In this document: positions 1 through 11,049 of the stretch, piece after piece | How the letters are laid out: each line of letters begins with the position of its first letter | How positions within the stretch are numbered: position 1 is the first letter of the stretch | Assembly: GCF_001039355.2 (NCBI RefSeq) | Contig: NW_019775714.1 | Coordinates: 19,717 to 49,058, forward strand | Reading direction: 5' to 3' | From: Lingula anatina | Taxonomy: Eukaryota > Brachiopoda > Lingulata > Lingulida > Lingulidae | DNA length: 29,342 bases | The notes under the pieces: generated by a model | The model's input: the letters and a program-made list of their open reading frames with translations, nothing else | Database searches by the model: none | What the model was told of the DNA's origin: nothing | Translations under genes and position numbers: made by a program

Positions 1-20
1 CGAATGTTCACTATAGAACC

Positions 21-108
21 TTCGGACCAATGAACCCTTGATTAAAAAATCGATGAAAGTGTTACCACTTTTCGGACCAATGAACCTTCGGACCAATGAA
101 CCTTCGGA
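21..108. repeat. 16-bp tandem repeat (TTCGGACCAATGAACC)
   Basis: The 16-base unit TTCGGACCAATGAACC occurs at 21-36, 71-86 and 87-102, with a partial copy from 103. The last copies are head-to-tail with a period of exactly 16. It adjoins a second minisatellite and has no coding potential that I recognise. Confidence 0.85.
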
Positions 109-138
109 CTATCGAGACGCCCCCATTACAGATATACT

Positions 139-300
139 GAGGGGGAGTATCGGTGCTGGGGAGTATCGGTGCGGGGAGTATCGGTGCGGGGATGTACCGT
201 TGCGGTGATCTATCGGTGTGGGGTCGTATCGATGCGCATAATACAAAACAATTACTAAGGGGGATGCGGGGGAGTAACGGTGCGGGGGAGTATCGACATG
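139..300. repeat. G-rich 16-17 bp minisatellite
   Basis: Degenerate tandem copies of a unit close to GGGGAGTATCGGTGCG fill this stretch, well conserved at the left and right ends and diverged in the middle. The composition (runs of four to five G on the plus strand) differs sharply from the AT-rich surroundings. An open frame on the minus strand here is only the translated repeat. Confidence 0.8.
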
Positions 301-514
301 ACCCCTACATATAGGAGGCCTGTGTCGTAAATATCCCAGATGAGGGGTTACTTTACGCGCAGAACATTTCATTGGGCATAAATTAAATTGCACCTTGAGA
401 AAGTTCTTGCAGAATTTTCTAATTAGGTGTGCTGTAGTAATAAATCAAACCGTAAACAATACCTTGTTTACATCAACGTTATCATTGCGGCAAAGCCCCT
501 AACGAACACATGGA

Positions 515-650
515 TGTATAAAACGTCACTGTTTTTGTGCTTAATGCTTATAACGTCACTAATTTGGGGATAGATGATTTATTGTTATAGATGGCGCTAT
601 AGTCTATTTAATTTGTTCCAAATACGGCACTCTGGCGACATCTATAGAAC
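515..650 (+). promoter_or_regulatory. Promoter-like region upstream of the RBM18-like gene
   Basis: Two copies of AACGTCACT (CRE-like half sites, 522-530 and 552-560) lie 30 bp apart. They are followed by the dyad TATAGATGGCGCTATA (586-601) and its inverted near-copy at 634-646. The sequence lies just before the proposed first coding exon of the RBM18-like gene (738-752). The motifs are visible; promoter activity is inferred. Confidence 0.4.
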
Positions 651-737
651 TTCATGTCAACAAAGACCAGGTGTTTGGAGTTCTTTGACAGGAATCGGAG
701 GAGCAAATTAAGTTTATATCAAGAAGCGTCTTCAGAC

Positions 738-752
738 ATGAGTGCAATATCG
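738..752 (+). CDS. RBM18: Proposed first coding exon of the RBM18-like gene
   Basis: ATG AGT GCA ATA TCG is followed directly by the strong donor GTAAGT at 753. Joined to the acceptor at 8877 it reads MSAIS-PGYSQPVPLQPYHDGEEMDER-RLWVGNL without a frame break. The resulting N-terminal length nearly equals that of vertebrate RBM18. The exon is too short to prove by sequence alone; transcript evidence would decide it. Confidence 0.6.
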
Positions 753-3700
753 GTAAGTTTACTTAATAATGCACGTACCTATCTCCAGCCGTTCAAATTC
801 TCAAAGGGGCGTACCTATCCCTCATTGGTATGCAGTGAGTGATCTCTACCTGCCCACTTCACGTATTTGGTGGGGCGGGCGCCTCAATGAATTTGTAATG
901 CTACTAGCATCTATCATTGCTGATACTTCCACGTCATTTATATCGCCCCTTCTAAGGCCTGGTCGACAGATGTCAACACAGTGAGCCACAGCGTTATTTT
1001 CAGATTGCGAATATTCCAGACGTAGAGTAATAAAAGTATAAAAGCAAAGCAGAATAGTACGACGTTCAGAACATCAGCAGATCATCACTGACTCGAGCCA
1101 GCTAGTAAGATTCTAAGAAGCGAGCATCAAGTAGCACAAGTACCTAGAGACAGTACATTTCACATTGCAGCATGTCTTTCCACCATCCAATGATGCCATT
1201 TACCCCAGGCAGGCTTCCCATCTTTTGGGATACCACTCCATTTGGGTATGGTTCACCCTTTGACCGTGACTTTGACCGCCACAGGTGGACAGTGGGCAAC
1301 TGGAGTGCAATGCCCCCTGAAATGGCCCACCAGTGGCGCCAGTTTGACCGTCAGATGAATCAAATGAGTGAAGATATGCGTCGCAACACGTATGGTGGCC
1401 TGCACCATTTAACGCCTTACCCCAGCATCGGAGCACCACATATGTCCACAACATCAGCTCTAACGTTTCCAGAATTTCCAGAAGCTCGCAGACTGACTGA
1501 AAACAAGAGCATAGACTTTCCTGTGGTTGAAGAGGGCGGACGTAAAAAGTTCAAAGTCCAGTTTGATGTCCACCAATTCAGACCTGAAGAGCTGATCGTC
1601 AAGACGTCAGGAAATACTGTAACAGTCCATGCAAAACATGAGGAGAAAGCAGAGGGTAGACATCAGTATGCTGAGTACATGAAGACCATCTCCCTTCCCG
1701 AAGGAGTGGATGCCACTAGTCTTATGTCTACCCTTCGCCATGACGGCGTTCTAGCCCTGGAGGCCCCCCTGCCAGAATCGATGAGCCATATCAAGCCAAA
1801 GGAGCGACCAATTGCTATCCAACATCATTAGAAGAACACTTTTCTAGTTCCATAATTAAAGGTGAAAAAATTGGCAAAAAAGGCCCATGATTGTTGATTC
1901 GTGAGACTAAAATTAGAACAGTGTTCAATGTGTTTGCTTTGGTACTGAGAAGAATTGGAATTTGAATCAAAAGGTTTCAACAACTTGTTGAGGTAAAGAG
2001 CTGATTAATATTACAGGTTTTTTTTTAGTGTCATAAAGTAAGATATGAGCTTCATCTGCACAAATGTTTGATTAAAGACATTTTCATCTGTGTATTCTAT
2101 AAAGGCATTGTGTATTCATGAGCTTGAAGAAAAACGAGTATCTAATTATTTTACAAGGAAAAAAGAAATGCTGAGAATCAAAAAATTTTACTTTTGTATT
2201 TTTTTAAGTGTGTGTTGGATGAATTGGACCATTTTTATAATTTAAAAAGATGACACTTATAGGTTTGAATTTTTGTTAATTTTTACTGGAATAGCAAGAT
2301 TACTTTATCTGTATTTGAGCTGCAAAACTGTCATATGTTTATTTTTACATATATTTATGCTCTGTGGCATTTGGAAAGAGCTTTATGCATTTAACTACTA
2401 GTTTATATTGTTCATTTAAACCTTAAGAAAGCAGAAAAACCAGCTTCTAACAAGAAATGTGTAATGCAATCTGCCTGCATAGAGAAGGGCAAAAGTTTAG
2501 ATTGAGCCGTAACCTTCAAAGTTAGAATTTTGAGAGTTTATAACATTTACTCCTGGATGATGGTTTTTGTTATCACCCTGAGAATCATAGCTTACTGTTT
2601 GATATGGGCATAACAGAATGTAGGTAGAGAATGAAAACGGGTCCTTGTTGACTCAGGGTGACATTCGGGAGTGATGGATTTCTCAGACGGCTGCTAAAAT
2701 TGGTTAAGCAGTGAACTGTATTTCTGCAGGGCTGGCATTTTGAAGGTAATTTCGTCTTCACCTTTAGAAGTTCCTCTGAACTTGCCAACTAACAGTGGTA
2801 CACTTGTCAGAGATTTTCTTTTTTTTTTTTGATGTGAGAAAGAGTGGAGAATAGTTACTTTGTTTGAAGATGTGGTTTTATTTCATCGTTCAAGTTATTG
2901 TTATTTAACATTATTTTGTAATTTTTAACTAATGCTGATATTTGGTGCTAACATTTCTGTATCTTTATGTATACAATATATATAATGCAAAATTATCTGC
3001 TCAGACTTAATAAAACAAGTTTTATTATCACTTTGAAATGTTATATTTGCTTTCTCTTTTATTTATGCACTGTTGATTTGGTAAGATAAAGGATTCTCGT
3101 CCATTGGCTTTTCTGAGGATTCTGGAAACATCCAATTCCTTATTTGTTTTTTAAAAAAGGTATCTTACAATATTGTATAAACCTATTGGTGATTGGAAAC
3201 AGCTGAATAAATTGAGCCCAGTTTCATAGATTGTAAAGGCTTCCTGGAAAATCTCTTACAGAATCTTAGCTTGAATATTTTCCCTACAGATGCATTTTTT
3301 CAAATTTCGAACTTACTAGTAAATTGTAGCCCAGTATTTATCTTAACCCCCCCTTTTTTTTTTGGGGGGGGGGGGGAGAGAGAGAGAGAGAGAGATAGAA
3401 TTGGCAGTAAAAGTAGGATGCTTTCTTTTGTGTGAGACTTTTGAACTTTTCTCTAGAAAATATGAAAACCACATGCATTTGATAGTAAAATAAATAAATA
3501 AATAAATAAATAGCCCAAACATTTTTAAGATGATTTGTTTCAGTTTGACATTGGGACTTGCTAGGGAAGAAATATCCCATGAAAAGATAAACATCAAAGA
3601 AATATGAAAACCCCCCAAGTTACACACTAAACAGTAATAACAGAAAGCTAGGTCACACAGAAAAGTTGGTTATTAACCACCCTAGCCTGCAGATAGATGT

Positions 3701-4679
3701 GTATTAATGGATACTCAAAGGAAACACTAACTGAGCACATTTGCATATTATATGAAATCTTTGCCAGTAGCTAGAATTTTCTTTTCTTCTTTTCTTTATT
3801 ATTTACAAAAAAAAAGTTTCATGTTTACTTTAAAGTTAGTTAAAGTGATAATAACTCTTCGTTTTGGCCAAAAAAATGAATTTTCCTGGAGTGAACAACA
3901 ATTTTCTCATACTTACCAATGGTTAATGAATCCATTTTTACATTCAAAGTTAGTCCCTGTTTTTTTTCTAAAAAGTTTGGTTTTTTGTTAAAATCTCTTA
4001 AGAGATTTAAACAGAGTATAGCCATCAATGGAGGTCACGTGGTCTAAAGACAAGCTCAGATATCAGAATAATAGCTATAACTGCCGTTTTTGTGGTTAAA
4101 CAGAATATATTATATTTCTATGAGTTATTCACAATGTTTTTATTGTGAAATATAGATCTCATATGAAGAGTTATTATCCCTTTAAATATATCTAAAAAAT
4201 TTAATAATAAGTTTATGTCTACAGAAATAAAACATGTATACCAAGACTGTGTTACGTAGTGATATTTATGTCTTGATACTCTGTAAACCAATGGTTATGA
4301 AACAGGAACCTTAAATCTGTGAATGTGTACTTCTGAAGATGAAAGATTTCCCACCCCCGGTTTACACTAGGTGTGAGTTGTCAGACAAAATGGCAGGTGA
4401 ATATAAATCACTGACAGAGTGTGATGGGCATTTTGCCACTTTTACAGGTTGCTTTAAAGTGAATGAGACATTCCTTGTCATAGAAGACAGGTGTCTGTAG
4501 CAGGAGAGGTTCTGCCAAGATCAACTGTGTGCTAGTACTAGCTCATTGAGAGTCACAAAATTAATTTTTTTTTTTACAGTACTAGTATTTCTTTCTTTCT
4601 TTCATTTATTCATTAATAAATTAATTAATTGTAGGAGGGTCATTAATTCTTTCAGGAAATTTTATTTATTTATTTTATT

Positions 4680-4742
<63 letters not shown>

Positions 4743-5420
4743 TTGTGAGTATCATTGGCATGTTTTCTTGGTTACCAAAAACTAGTCCTTGGGACAAGCT
4801 AATCATGTATTTATTTATCTATTCATTCATTCACCTATCCATTTTCAATTAAATATTTCAAATTATGATCATAACTATATATTTTTTGCTCAGCATAAAA
4901 AGATATAAATATTATTTAAGTAGTAATCACTAAAGATGCAGTGCATGCAAACATTGCAGACACACCTCCAGTCACAAATTCATCCAAACAAACAAGCATC
5001 TTTGGCATGGAGTTCACCACAGGTCACTTGGCTTGAGACAGGGCAGTGCCTTCGGTGATGCCAGCTGACCACTGGCTATGATATCCTTTAGCCAGGATGA
5101 CCACTGGCTATGATGTCCTTTAGTCAGGATGACCACCTTGTTTTTTGCTTTGATCACAGCAGGTTAAAATGTCAGGTAGCCTTTGGGTACCTGCGTGGTC
5201 AGACTACAGTGTGTGATGATATTTGTTGGTATCTTTTATCACTTGTATGTTTGTCTCACAATACTGTATTTTTGAATCTTTTTAATATTAGGATTTTTTA
5301 TTATTTTTAGTTAATCAGGAGTTGTTGTCAACATTGCACAATGGCTTGGTTGTTTAATTTATCAATGCAAGTTTTTTCACCATGGATTAACTGTGTCAGA
5401 TAACAATCTCTTAAGAGGTC

Positions 5421-5480
<60 letters not shown>

Positions 5481-8400
5481 AACAAAAAAAAATAATAATA
5501 ATAAATAAATAAATAAAATAAAAAAAAACACGGACTAACTTTGAATGTAGAAATGGATTCATTAGCCATTGGTAAGTATGGGAAAAATTGTTGTTTTCCC
5601 TAGGAATGTTCAATTTTTGGCCAAAATGATTATCTTCTCAAGTCAGCAATACCTTAGCAGTGCAGCAATCTCTTGATTTCAGCAGACATCGTGAGGTTGC
5701 AGTTCCTTGCGGTTTCTCTGCCATGTCTGGTTTAGTAAAAATCACTTGTAGAAATATGTTATTGAATGTGAAGCAAAGCGAAACAACCTGTTCTAGTGTT
5801 ATACCTAAGTAACTTACTAATAGTTGACTGATGGTTTAGGATAGCAATTTTGTGTTGATTCATAGAGAAAAACAGGTAGCGAAAATTGAGAATAATGTTT
5901 TTCCTCTGCATTTGACTGCTGCACTATTGCCATTTAAAGAACAGTTAGCAGGGAAAGCATCTAGAGTGATTCAGAAGTGATATTTGAGTCTGGACAGGAT
6001 AAAAAAAAAACATCTCCTTGATGAGTGAAATCTTGATCTTACGAGGTTCTGGGTACTTGGATGTATTTTCAAAGGATGTTCAACCGGTAAAAGAAAACAG
6101 ATAAACAGTTGGAGTATTTTTGGTATAAATGGGAAGAGAAGAAAAGGTCACCATGACATATGTTTTGCAAGAACTTGTGGCTTAAATGGAATCCCTTTAC
6201 TATATGCTCAGTTTCAATATTGTAGCTTTCTGTGTCAAACAAAGATAAGTAAAAAAAAAGGAAGAAAAACATGTATGGATATTGATCTTAATAAAACTAC
6301 ACTGTCAAGTAAGCTAGATGCAGGAGATTATGGAAAAGAAAAGAATTCAGCTTTGAGCAATGCACCTTCTAAAAAGCTTTACACAAACAACTTTGGAAGA
6401 TCATTATAATTTTGCATGCATTTACAATTGGTGTCAGGAAAAGACACCCTTTTTTCATATAATTTAAAATGCAGATCCAACACAATTCCTATTATTACCT
6501 GCATTATGGACAAATTGTTTTCATGACTCATAGCATTCAAAACTTTTTTATGGCCAAGTTCAAATGCTGGCACAGAAGAATTGAATCAGCATGAAAAATA
6601 ATGGGAATTTCCCTACTAGTAGAACAACAAGGCCATTGTAAAGCCTGATGAACCGAAACAGATCAATTTTATCTGTAATATTAAAACAATTCACAAAGAG
6701 GTGTTTTAAAGGAAATCCAGTATGAATTCCTATGAAACAAATTTTAATTGATACAGAATATTTTATACATGAAAAAGATTTGGATCAAAGTAATCAATGA
6801 TCAAGAAAAAACAACAGATTTTTTTAAAAATCAGAAACATTGCAGACCTGTCCTGTCATCATATGTATTGTGGCTTGATAATAGTATTTCACAAATGAGA
6901 AAGTAAAAAGTCTGTTTTATATTCCAAAAAAAGTTAATCCACTGGAAAAATTTTGAGGTTTCCAGAAAACAGAACTTGTACATTTTAAAGCCTGTCTGTC
7001 AAGATAAAGAGCTAAATTAGAAACTAATTTGATTCATCAGAACTGACTCGTGACTTCCAGAAAACAACAAGGACTGTTCTGCAAAGTCGTCTGACGACTT
7101 GATGGGAGTCTCTGCTGTCGTTAAGATGTACTTTTGGCATGATGTGACCTTGTGTCAGATTTATCACCCGGCGTGCCCCACCTGTATGATATATATCAGC
7201 AATTACAATAAGAGGTGGTAACCTTTTAAAACCTTGTTCATAAATCTTCTTTAAAAACATGTTTCCATTCAAGTTGGGCTTACTGTTGCTATTGCTAGTA
7301 GGCCATCTCAAAACGGTTAGTTCACCCAGGGAATTATATCGGATCGAATCCGATATAATTCCCTGGTTCACCACAGCTTTAAACTTAATCCCTCAGTTTT
7401 TCCCCACACGCACAGGCATTAATATTAGGATTAGTCAGTACTGTTAGCTTTGGTGAACTTATCATAATCAGCGGGCAAGCTTAGAAGGGTAAAATCAAGT
7501 TACACTGACCCAAGATGACTGGAAACACTGTTGTATTAAACTACTTATTTGTACTAGTATGGATGCTGAATTTGTAGATGTTGGGGGATTATTTCATGTG
7601 AGGAGGGTGCATAGAGTTGCATTAAAAGCATACGTATGGATAAGGTACCTGTCAAATGGAATGTAGCTGTAACTATTTACTTGAAACTGCTAGAGGTATT
7701 TATAGTTGCATATGGGTTGTTGTAAGTTAAAAGTTACCTGTCAACTTGGAATTAAATGAAAATAAGAAATACATGTATGCATATCAAGGTACTATTAGAA
7801 ACAATAATATATCATGGACATACTTTTAAGAGGTTTTTGTTCTGGTCATGGCATTTAAAGGGCTGATGAAAAAGGACCTGAATATTCTAGAAAATAATTT
7901 TAAAATAGAGATTGTCAACAGGACATAAGAAGTTTCCTGTATGTCCACCCTGCGGTTGGCCATTGCTGTGGACTCAGAACACAGGGGGACCAATTAGACA
8001 GGAAAAATAAATACTTGTCACTTGGATGTGTGTGTAGAATATAAATTCAAATGTGCAGTGGTGAAAAAAGAAGAGAAAAACAAGTAATGAGGGTGTAACA
8101 AGCCTGAAAGTTTATACTTGAGTCATTTTTCGTGACCTACTCCCTTCAAGTTGTGTATAATTATCTGTTATTGTCACTATCACCGCAAGCATATTAAAAG
8201 TATTGGAAAGTGAGGTAATAAATGGATTGATAAATTCGAAATGTTTTTACTGTGCCACATATGAGAAAAAGAGAGAGTTTCATTTGTCTGCAACCAAAAA
8301 GTTTTTAATTAAGTGTTTTGGCTGTGTGTAAGAAAAAAACTGCCTGAAAGCTTCAAGGTTGCTCTTACTCTAAGACTTGTGAAAGGTGGGCAGATTTTAG

Positions 8401-10447
8401 TAGGTACCTGCCACTTAAGTTAACTGCTGTCAATCACCTGATGGGAGTGGCCAGGCTTCTGCCAGAAATGGTTTATGCCAGCACTGATAGTGACACCTAT
8501 TGGATAATCCTCAAACTTTGAAAACAGGCATTTAATCAGATGTTTATTCTATAATATTTATATAAATAATTAAACATATAAAAAGTAAAAGTCATACCTA
8601 ATTACTAGTAATTATTTGTGAAAATGAAGCCCAATGTCAAGTAAGATAGCATGCTTCATTACTGATTGCATTATTAGATTTCTTCCTAAGTTAATATCTT
8701 TCTTTTTCCAGTGGCAATTTTAAAACTATTTTTTGAAACTGATATCTTGCTGTAATTAAGAAACAAATTTCCCACCAAGATCATTTAAATATTATTATTA
8801 TGATTGGAAAATTGGAATTATAAATATAGTGTTCTGATTCTGATTCTGTTTTTTTTTTTCATTTCCAATCTTCCAGCCAGGCTATTCCCAGCCTGTCCCC
8901 CTCCAGCCGTACCATGATGGAGAAGAGATGGACGAGAGGAGACTGTGGGTGGGCAACCTTGACCCCAGGATCACAGAGTAGGTTGAAATTCATCGAAATG
9001 CCAATAAGTTTTGAGTATGGGAGAAAATATTAATTGGGAGTTTTTTCTTTCTGTCTTTTTTGAAGGGGTGGGTGATTGTTAAGTAAAATGTGGTTTGATT
9101 GTTTAAATAATTTAATTGTTTTCGTATTAATAAGTTACATATAAAAAGTGAAGTAGGAAGAAAAACTTGAAACTTAAATAAAATTATATAAAAAATGGAT
9201 AGTGTTATCACCTGATATTGTTGTTACAGTAAGAATTGAAACATAAACACTACTAGTCCTAGCATAAAAGCAATCAGAGCTCATGATTTGTCAGAGAAAA
9301 AAATGTTTATCAATATCACTTTTTAATTGAATAATATTTGTAGGTTTACCTTGCTAAAGCTGTTGCAGAAATATGGGCGGTTGAATAAATTAGACTTTCT
9401 CTACCACAAGACAGGCCCAGACCAAGGCAAGCCTAGAGGATACTGCTTTGTCACTTACCAAACTATAGATGTATGTAAACATATGTTTTATGTTCTTCAT
9501 ATTCTATAAACTTGAATTTTTATGTTTGTACAACAGTGCATGGCATTATACTTCGAATTGTGTTTGTTGTGAAAAGTTAAAACAAATGCAGGACAGTAAT
9601 TGCGTTGACTACATATTCTTTTTTACCAGAAAAAGAGCAACAACATTTAATTTTCAACTGTCAACATTTCTTTTACAGGAGGCCAAATTTGCAACCAAGT
9701 CATTGAATGGGAAGTTTGCTCTGTCCAAGAAACTGGTAGTACGGGTGGCTAATACAGACAAAAAGGTAAAAGAGATTAAAATGGAACAAAAGATTAGGAG
9801 ATACCAAACAGCATTATTGGGGTTGTTATATATTGCACATATTTAAGAATAGGTTGATGACATAGCAGCAAAGTTAAATTTCAAACTTTAAATCAATTTT
9901 TATTGACAAACTCAGGTTTTGACATTGGTTAACTCCCTTATATCATAACTGATTAAAAATTGGCAAAGAATGCATTATCGGAAGTTTTTGTTCATGGCTG
10001 AACATACAATATACTCTGTACCTCCAGGATGATCCAGTGAATGAGAAGTTAGGAGTGAAGATCAACAAACAGTCTGATGATGGAATCAGGTATCTTTTGA
10101 TTTAAGTTGCCTACTAGACTAGAAATTCATATGAATCTTGATAACTGTTATTTAGGCTGGTCTTGCCATTTTATCACCAGTTCCTCACTTAGTAAAGATA
10201 TTGTGTATATTTCAATATAGCAAATTGTTCTTTTTACAGCAAAGAGACCAAGATTCGTGCCATAGAAGCTAAACTTAAAGTTATGGAGCAAAACCCAGAT
10301 CTACCGTTAGATTTTAGTGTACCTTCTTCTTCTTCTGGCACGCAACAAAACTCTCATAAACAGGGTTCGAAGTTGCTGCAAAACTCACAAACTAAGTCTC
10401 ATTGTGGAAAGACTAATAGTCCCTACGGGAGAGGGTACCCTAGATGA
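738..10447 (+). CDS. RBM18: RBM18-like single-RRM RNA-binding protein (six exons)
   Basis: Coding exons are 738-752, 8877-8977, 9344-9470, 9679-9765, 10028-10089 and 10240-10447 (TGA). All junctions are GT-AG and phases agree, giving 199 aa against about 190 in vertebrate RBM18. The RRM starts with RNP2 LWVGNL, followed by DPRITE, and has RNP1 RGYCFVTY; the blocks LNGKFALSKKLVVR and KIRAIEAKLKVMEQNPD are RBM18 signatures. The C-terminus is Ser/Gln/Lys-rich and ends PYGRGYPR. Exons 2-6 are very secure. Exon 1 (MSAIS, donor CG|GTAAGT) is inferred: it supplies a phase-0 start and gives 26 residues before RLW, close to vertebrate RBM18. An in-frame upstream ATG at 654 would add 28 residues. An internal start at 8928 is the alternative. 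The molecular role of RBM18 is poorly defined; single-strand RNA binding is known for the fold. Confidence 0.9.
1009..1021 (+). promoter_or_regulatory. Heat shock element
   Basis: GAATATTCCAGAC contains three alternating 5-bp modules (GAA, TTC, GA) in the arrangement bound by HSF trimers. It lies 28 bp upstream of the TATA box and about 160 bp before the start codon of the small heat shock protein gene, so stress induction through HSF is the likely mode of control. Confidence 0.75.
1037..1044 (+). promoter_or_regulatory. TATA box of the sHSP gene
   Basis: TATAAAAG follows the heat shock element. Transcription would start about 30 bp downstream, near 1068, leaving a 5' leader of about 100 nt before the ATG at 1172. 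Confidence 0.75.
1172..1831 (+). CDS. Small heat shock protein (alpha-crystallin/HSP20), intronless
   Basis: A 219-aa ATP-independent chaperone of the HSP20 family that holds unfolding proteins in the cytosol. The aromatic/Met-rich N-terminal arm (residues 1-110) carries several Trp and the stretch PIFWDTTPFGYGSPF. The alpha-crystallin domain spans about 125-200, with FKVQFDVHQFRPEEL, VKTSGNTVTVHAKHEEK, SLPEGVD and the A-x-x-x-n-G-v-L signature as LRHDGVLALEAP. The C-terminal I-x-I anchor for oligomer assembly is I214-A-I216. At the position equivalent to Arg120 of human alpha-B crystallin (FHRKYRIP) it has Lys171 (YMKTISLP). The gene has no intron, its own heat shock element and TATA box, and a long 3' UTR to AATAAA at 3009. 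It lies within the proposed first intron of the RBM18-like gene on the same strand. Confidence 0.97.
   Translation: MSFHHPMMPFTPGRLPIFWDTTPFGYGSPFDRDFDRHRWTVGNWSAMPPEMAHQWRQFDRQMNQMSEDMRRNTYGGLHHLTPYPSIGAPHMSTTSALTFPEFPEARRLTENKSIDFPVVEEGGRKKFKVQFDVHQFRPEELIVKTSGNTVTVHAKHEEKAEGRHQYAEYMKTISLPEGVDATSLMSTLRHDGVLALEAPLPESMSHIKPKERPIAIQHH
3009..3014 (+). terminator. Poly(A) signal for the sHSP gene
   Basis: AATAAA, about 1.18 kb downstream of the sHSP stop, is followed by T-rich sequence. It is the first canonical hexamer downstream that I noticed. The 1832-3008 stretch is AT-rich, without another gene, and is read as a 3' UTR. Confidence 0.5.
3346..3394. repeat. Poly-C / poly-T / poly-G / (GA)n low-complexity block
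   Basis: A C-run, T-run, G-run and (GA)n tract follow one another. The C and G runs can pair across the T loop. Lengths in such runs are unreliable in assemblies. Minus-strand open frames here are artefacts of the simple sequence. Confidence 0.85.
3841..4037 (-). repeat. Interspersed repeat family, copy A
   Basis: This copy, read on the minus strand, matches copies at about 5407-5640 and 12459-12840. Shared blocks are GTGACCTCCAT with GATGGCTATACT, the palindrome CTCTTAAGAG, an A-rich tract, GGACTAACTTTGAAT, GGATTCATTAACCATTGGT and CAATTTTTGGCCAAAAT. The family is about 190 bp, non-coding and non-autonomous. Its class is unclear. Confidence 0.8.
4661..4744. repeat. (TTTA)n microsatellite
   Basis: An almost pure TTTA tract, interrupted once near its start. 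A plus-strand open frame running through it (rich in LFIY) is a translation of the repeat. Confidence 0.95.
5066..5129. repeat. 32-bp tandem duplication
   Basis: Two head-to-tail copies of a 32-bp unit starting TGACCACTGGCTATGAT (5066-5097 and 5098-5129) differ at two positions. A partial third copy starts at 5130. Confidence 0.85.
5407..5640 (+). repeat. Interspersed repeat family, copy B, with (CA)n expansion
   Basis: Plus-strand copy of the same family as 3841-4037. After CTCTTAAGAG the A-rich middle carries a (CA)n tract (5424-5476) and an A/AATA-rich tract. The remainder (GGACTAACTTTGAATGT, CCATTGGTAAGTATGG, CAATTTTTGGCCAAAAT) is well conserved. The dinucleotide expansion is specific to this copy. 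Confidence 0.8.
7326..7366. repeat. 41-bp perfect palindrome flanked by TTCACC direct repeats
   Basis: Arms of 19 bases (starting CCAGGGAATTATATC) pair perfectly around a 3-base loop CGA. TTCACC occurs immediately before (7321-7326, sharing one base with the arm) and immediately after (7367-7372). It looks like a tiny insertion with a 6-bp target duplication, or a template-switch product. Confidence 0.85.
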
Positions 10448-10696
10448 TGTTGGTGTGGCACTTGGTGAAAAAATGCATTCCAGGATACAGCAATTTTGAC
10501 TGATGTATGTATGTAAAAATGTTGTGATTGTACACTTAATGAGAAAAGTTGAGTGGATAAGAATCAAAATCCACAGAGGATGGATCAACAAAGATAATTT
10601 GGAAGACTGTCAGCAAATAGCTCTGGATCCACCCCTGCCGGTAGATTTTAAGACGGTTCAAGTTAAGCATGTAAGACTTTGTTTTTGGTAGTTTTT

Positions 10697-10794
10697 GGTG
10701 ATGAAAATTACTTTGGAACAAAGTTTCTATAAAAGTTATGTATTATTCTTATCACAAAGCAATTCAGAAATTTTGTTCCAAAGCGATTTTCACC
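10697..10794. repeat. Inverted repeat in the RBM18-like 3' UTR
   Basis: The left arm 10697-10726 (GGTGATGAAAATTACTTTGG, then AACAAAGTTT) is the imperfect complement of the right arm 10768-10794. The transcript could form a stem of about 27 pairs with a loop of about 40 nt. It lies 250 nt beyond the stop codon. Confidence 0.7.
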
Positions 10795-11026
10795 AGTAAA
10801 CTTATCAAAATTAGGGATCTTAGAAACAGGAAAGAGTAAGTAGGGAAAAGAAATTCTGTATGTAGTCTGCTGTCATGAAAGTTGGTACCAAGTGTCAAGT
10901 AATTGTCTCCATAGAAAAATTTTAGTTACATGTTTGTATTTTAACCTTAAATTAAATATGAAAGGTTGTTGAAAATGTAATGTAATTTTTATTGCATAAC
11001 TGTAAATAATTCTTTAAAACATATTG

Positions 11027-11032
11027 AATAAA
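11027..11032 (+). terminator. Poly(A) signal for the RBM18-like gene
   Basis: AATAAA about 580 nt after the TGA at 10447, followed by the GT-rich stretch CTCTTTGTGTTGG. Signal and downstream element are both in the expected arrangement. Confidence 0.6.
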
Positions 11033-11049
11033 AATTTGCTCTTTGTGTT

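Larger units (their letters stand above)
1832..8876. other. Rest of the proposed RBM18-like intron 1 (non-coding)
   Basis: Apart from the sHSP 3' UTR, repeat copies A and B, microsatellites, the 32-bp duplication and the palindrome at 7326-7366, I see no further gene here on either strand. Open frames are short, without recognisable domains. A non-coding RNA or distal regulatory element cannot be excluded. Confidence 0.5.

Noticed and set aside
21-300. Regular short repeats at the left edge as a CRISPR array
   Set aside because: Head-to-tail 16-17 bp units without spacers in an animal genome: minisatellites.
7024-7374. 116-aa minus-strand open frame
   Set aside because: No domain recognised, and it runs into the 41-bp palindrome; within a long intron such frames are expected by chance.
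9469-9846. 125-aa plus-strand open frame as an independent gene
   Set aside because: Its meaningful part is RBM18-like exon 3 (9679-9765) read through flanking introns.
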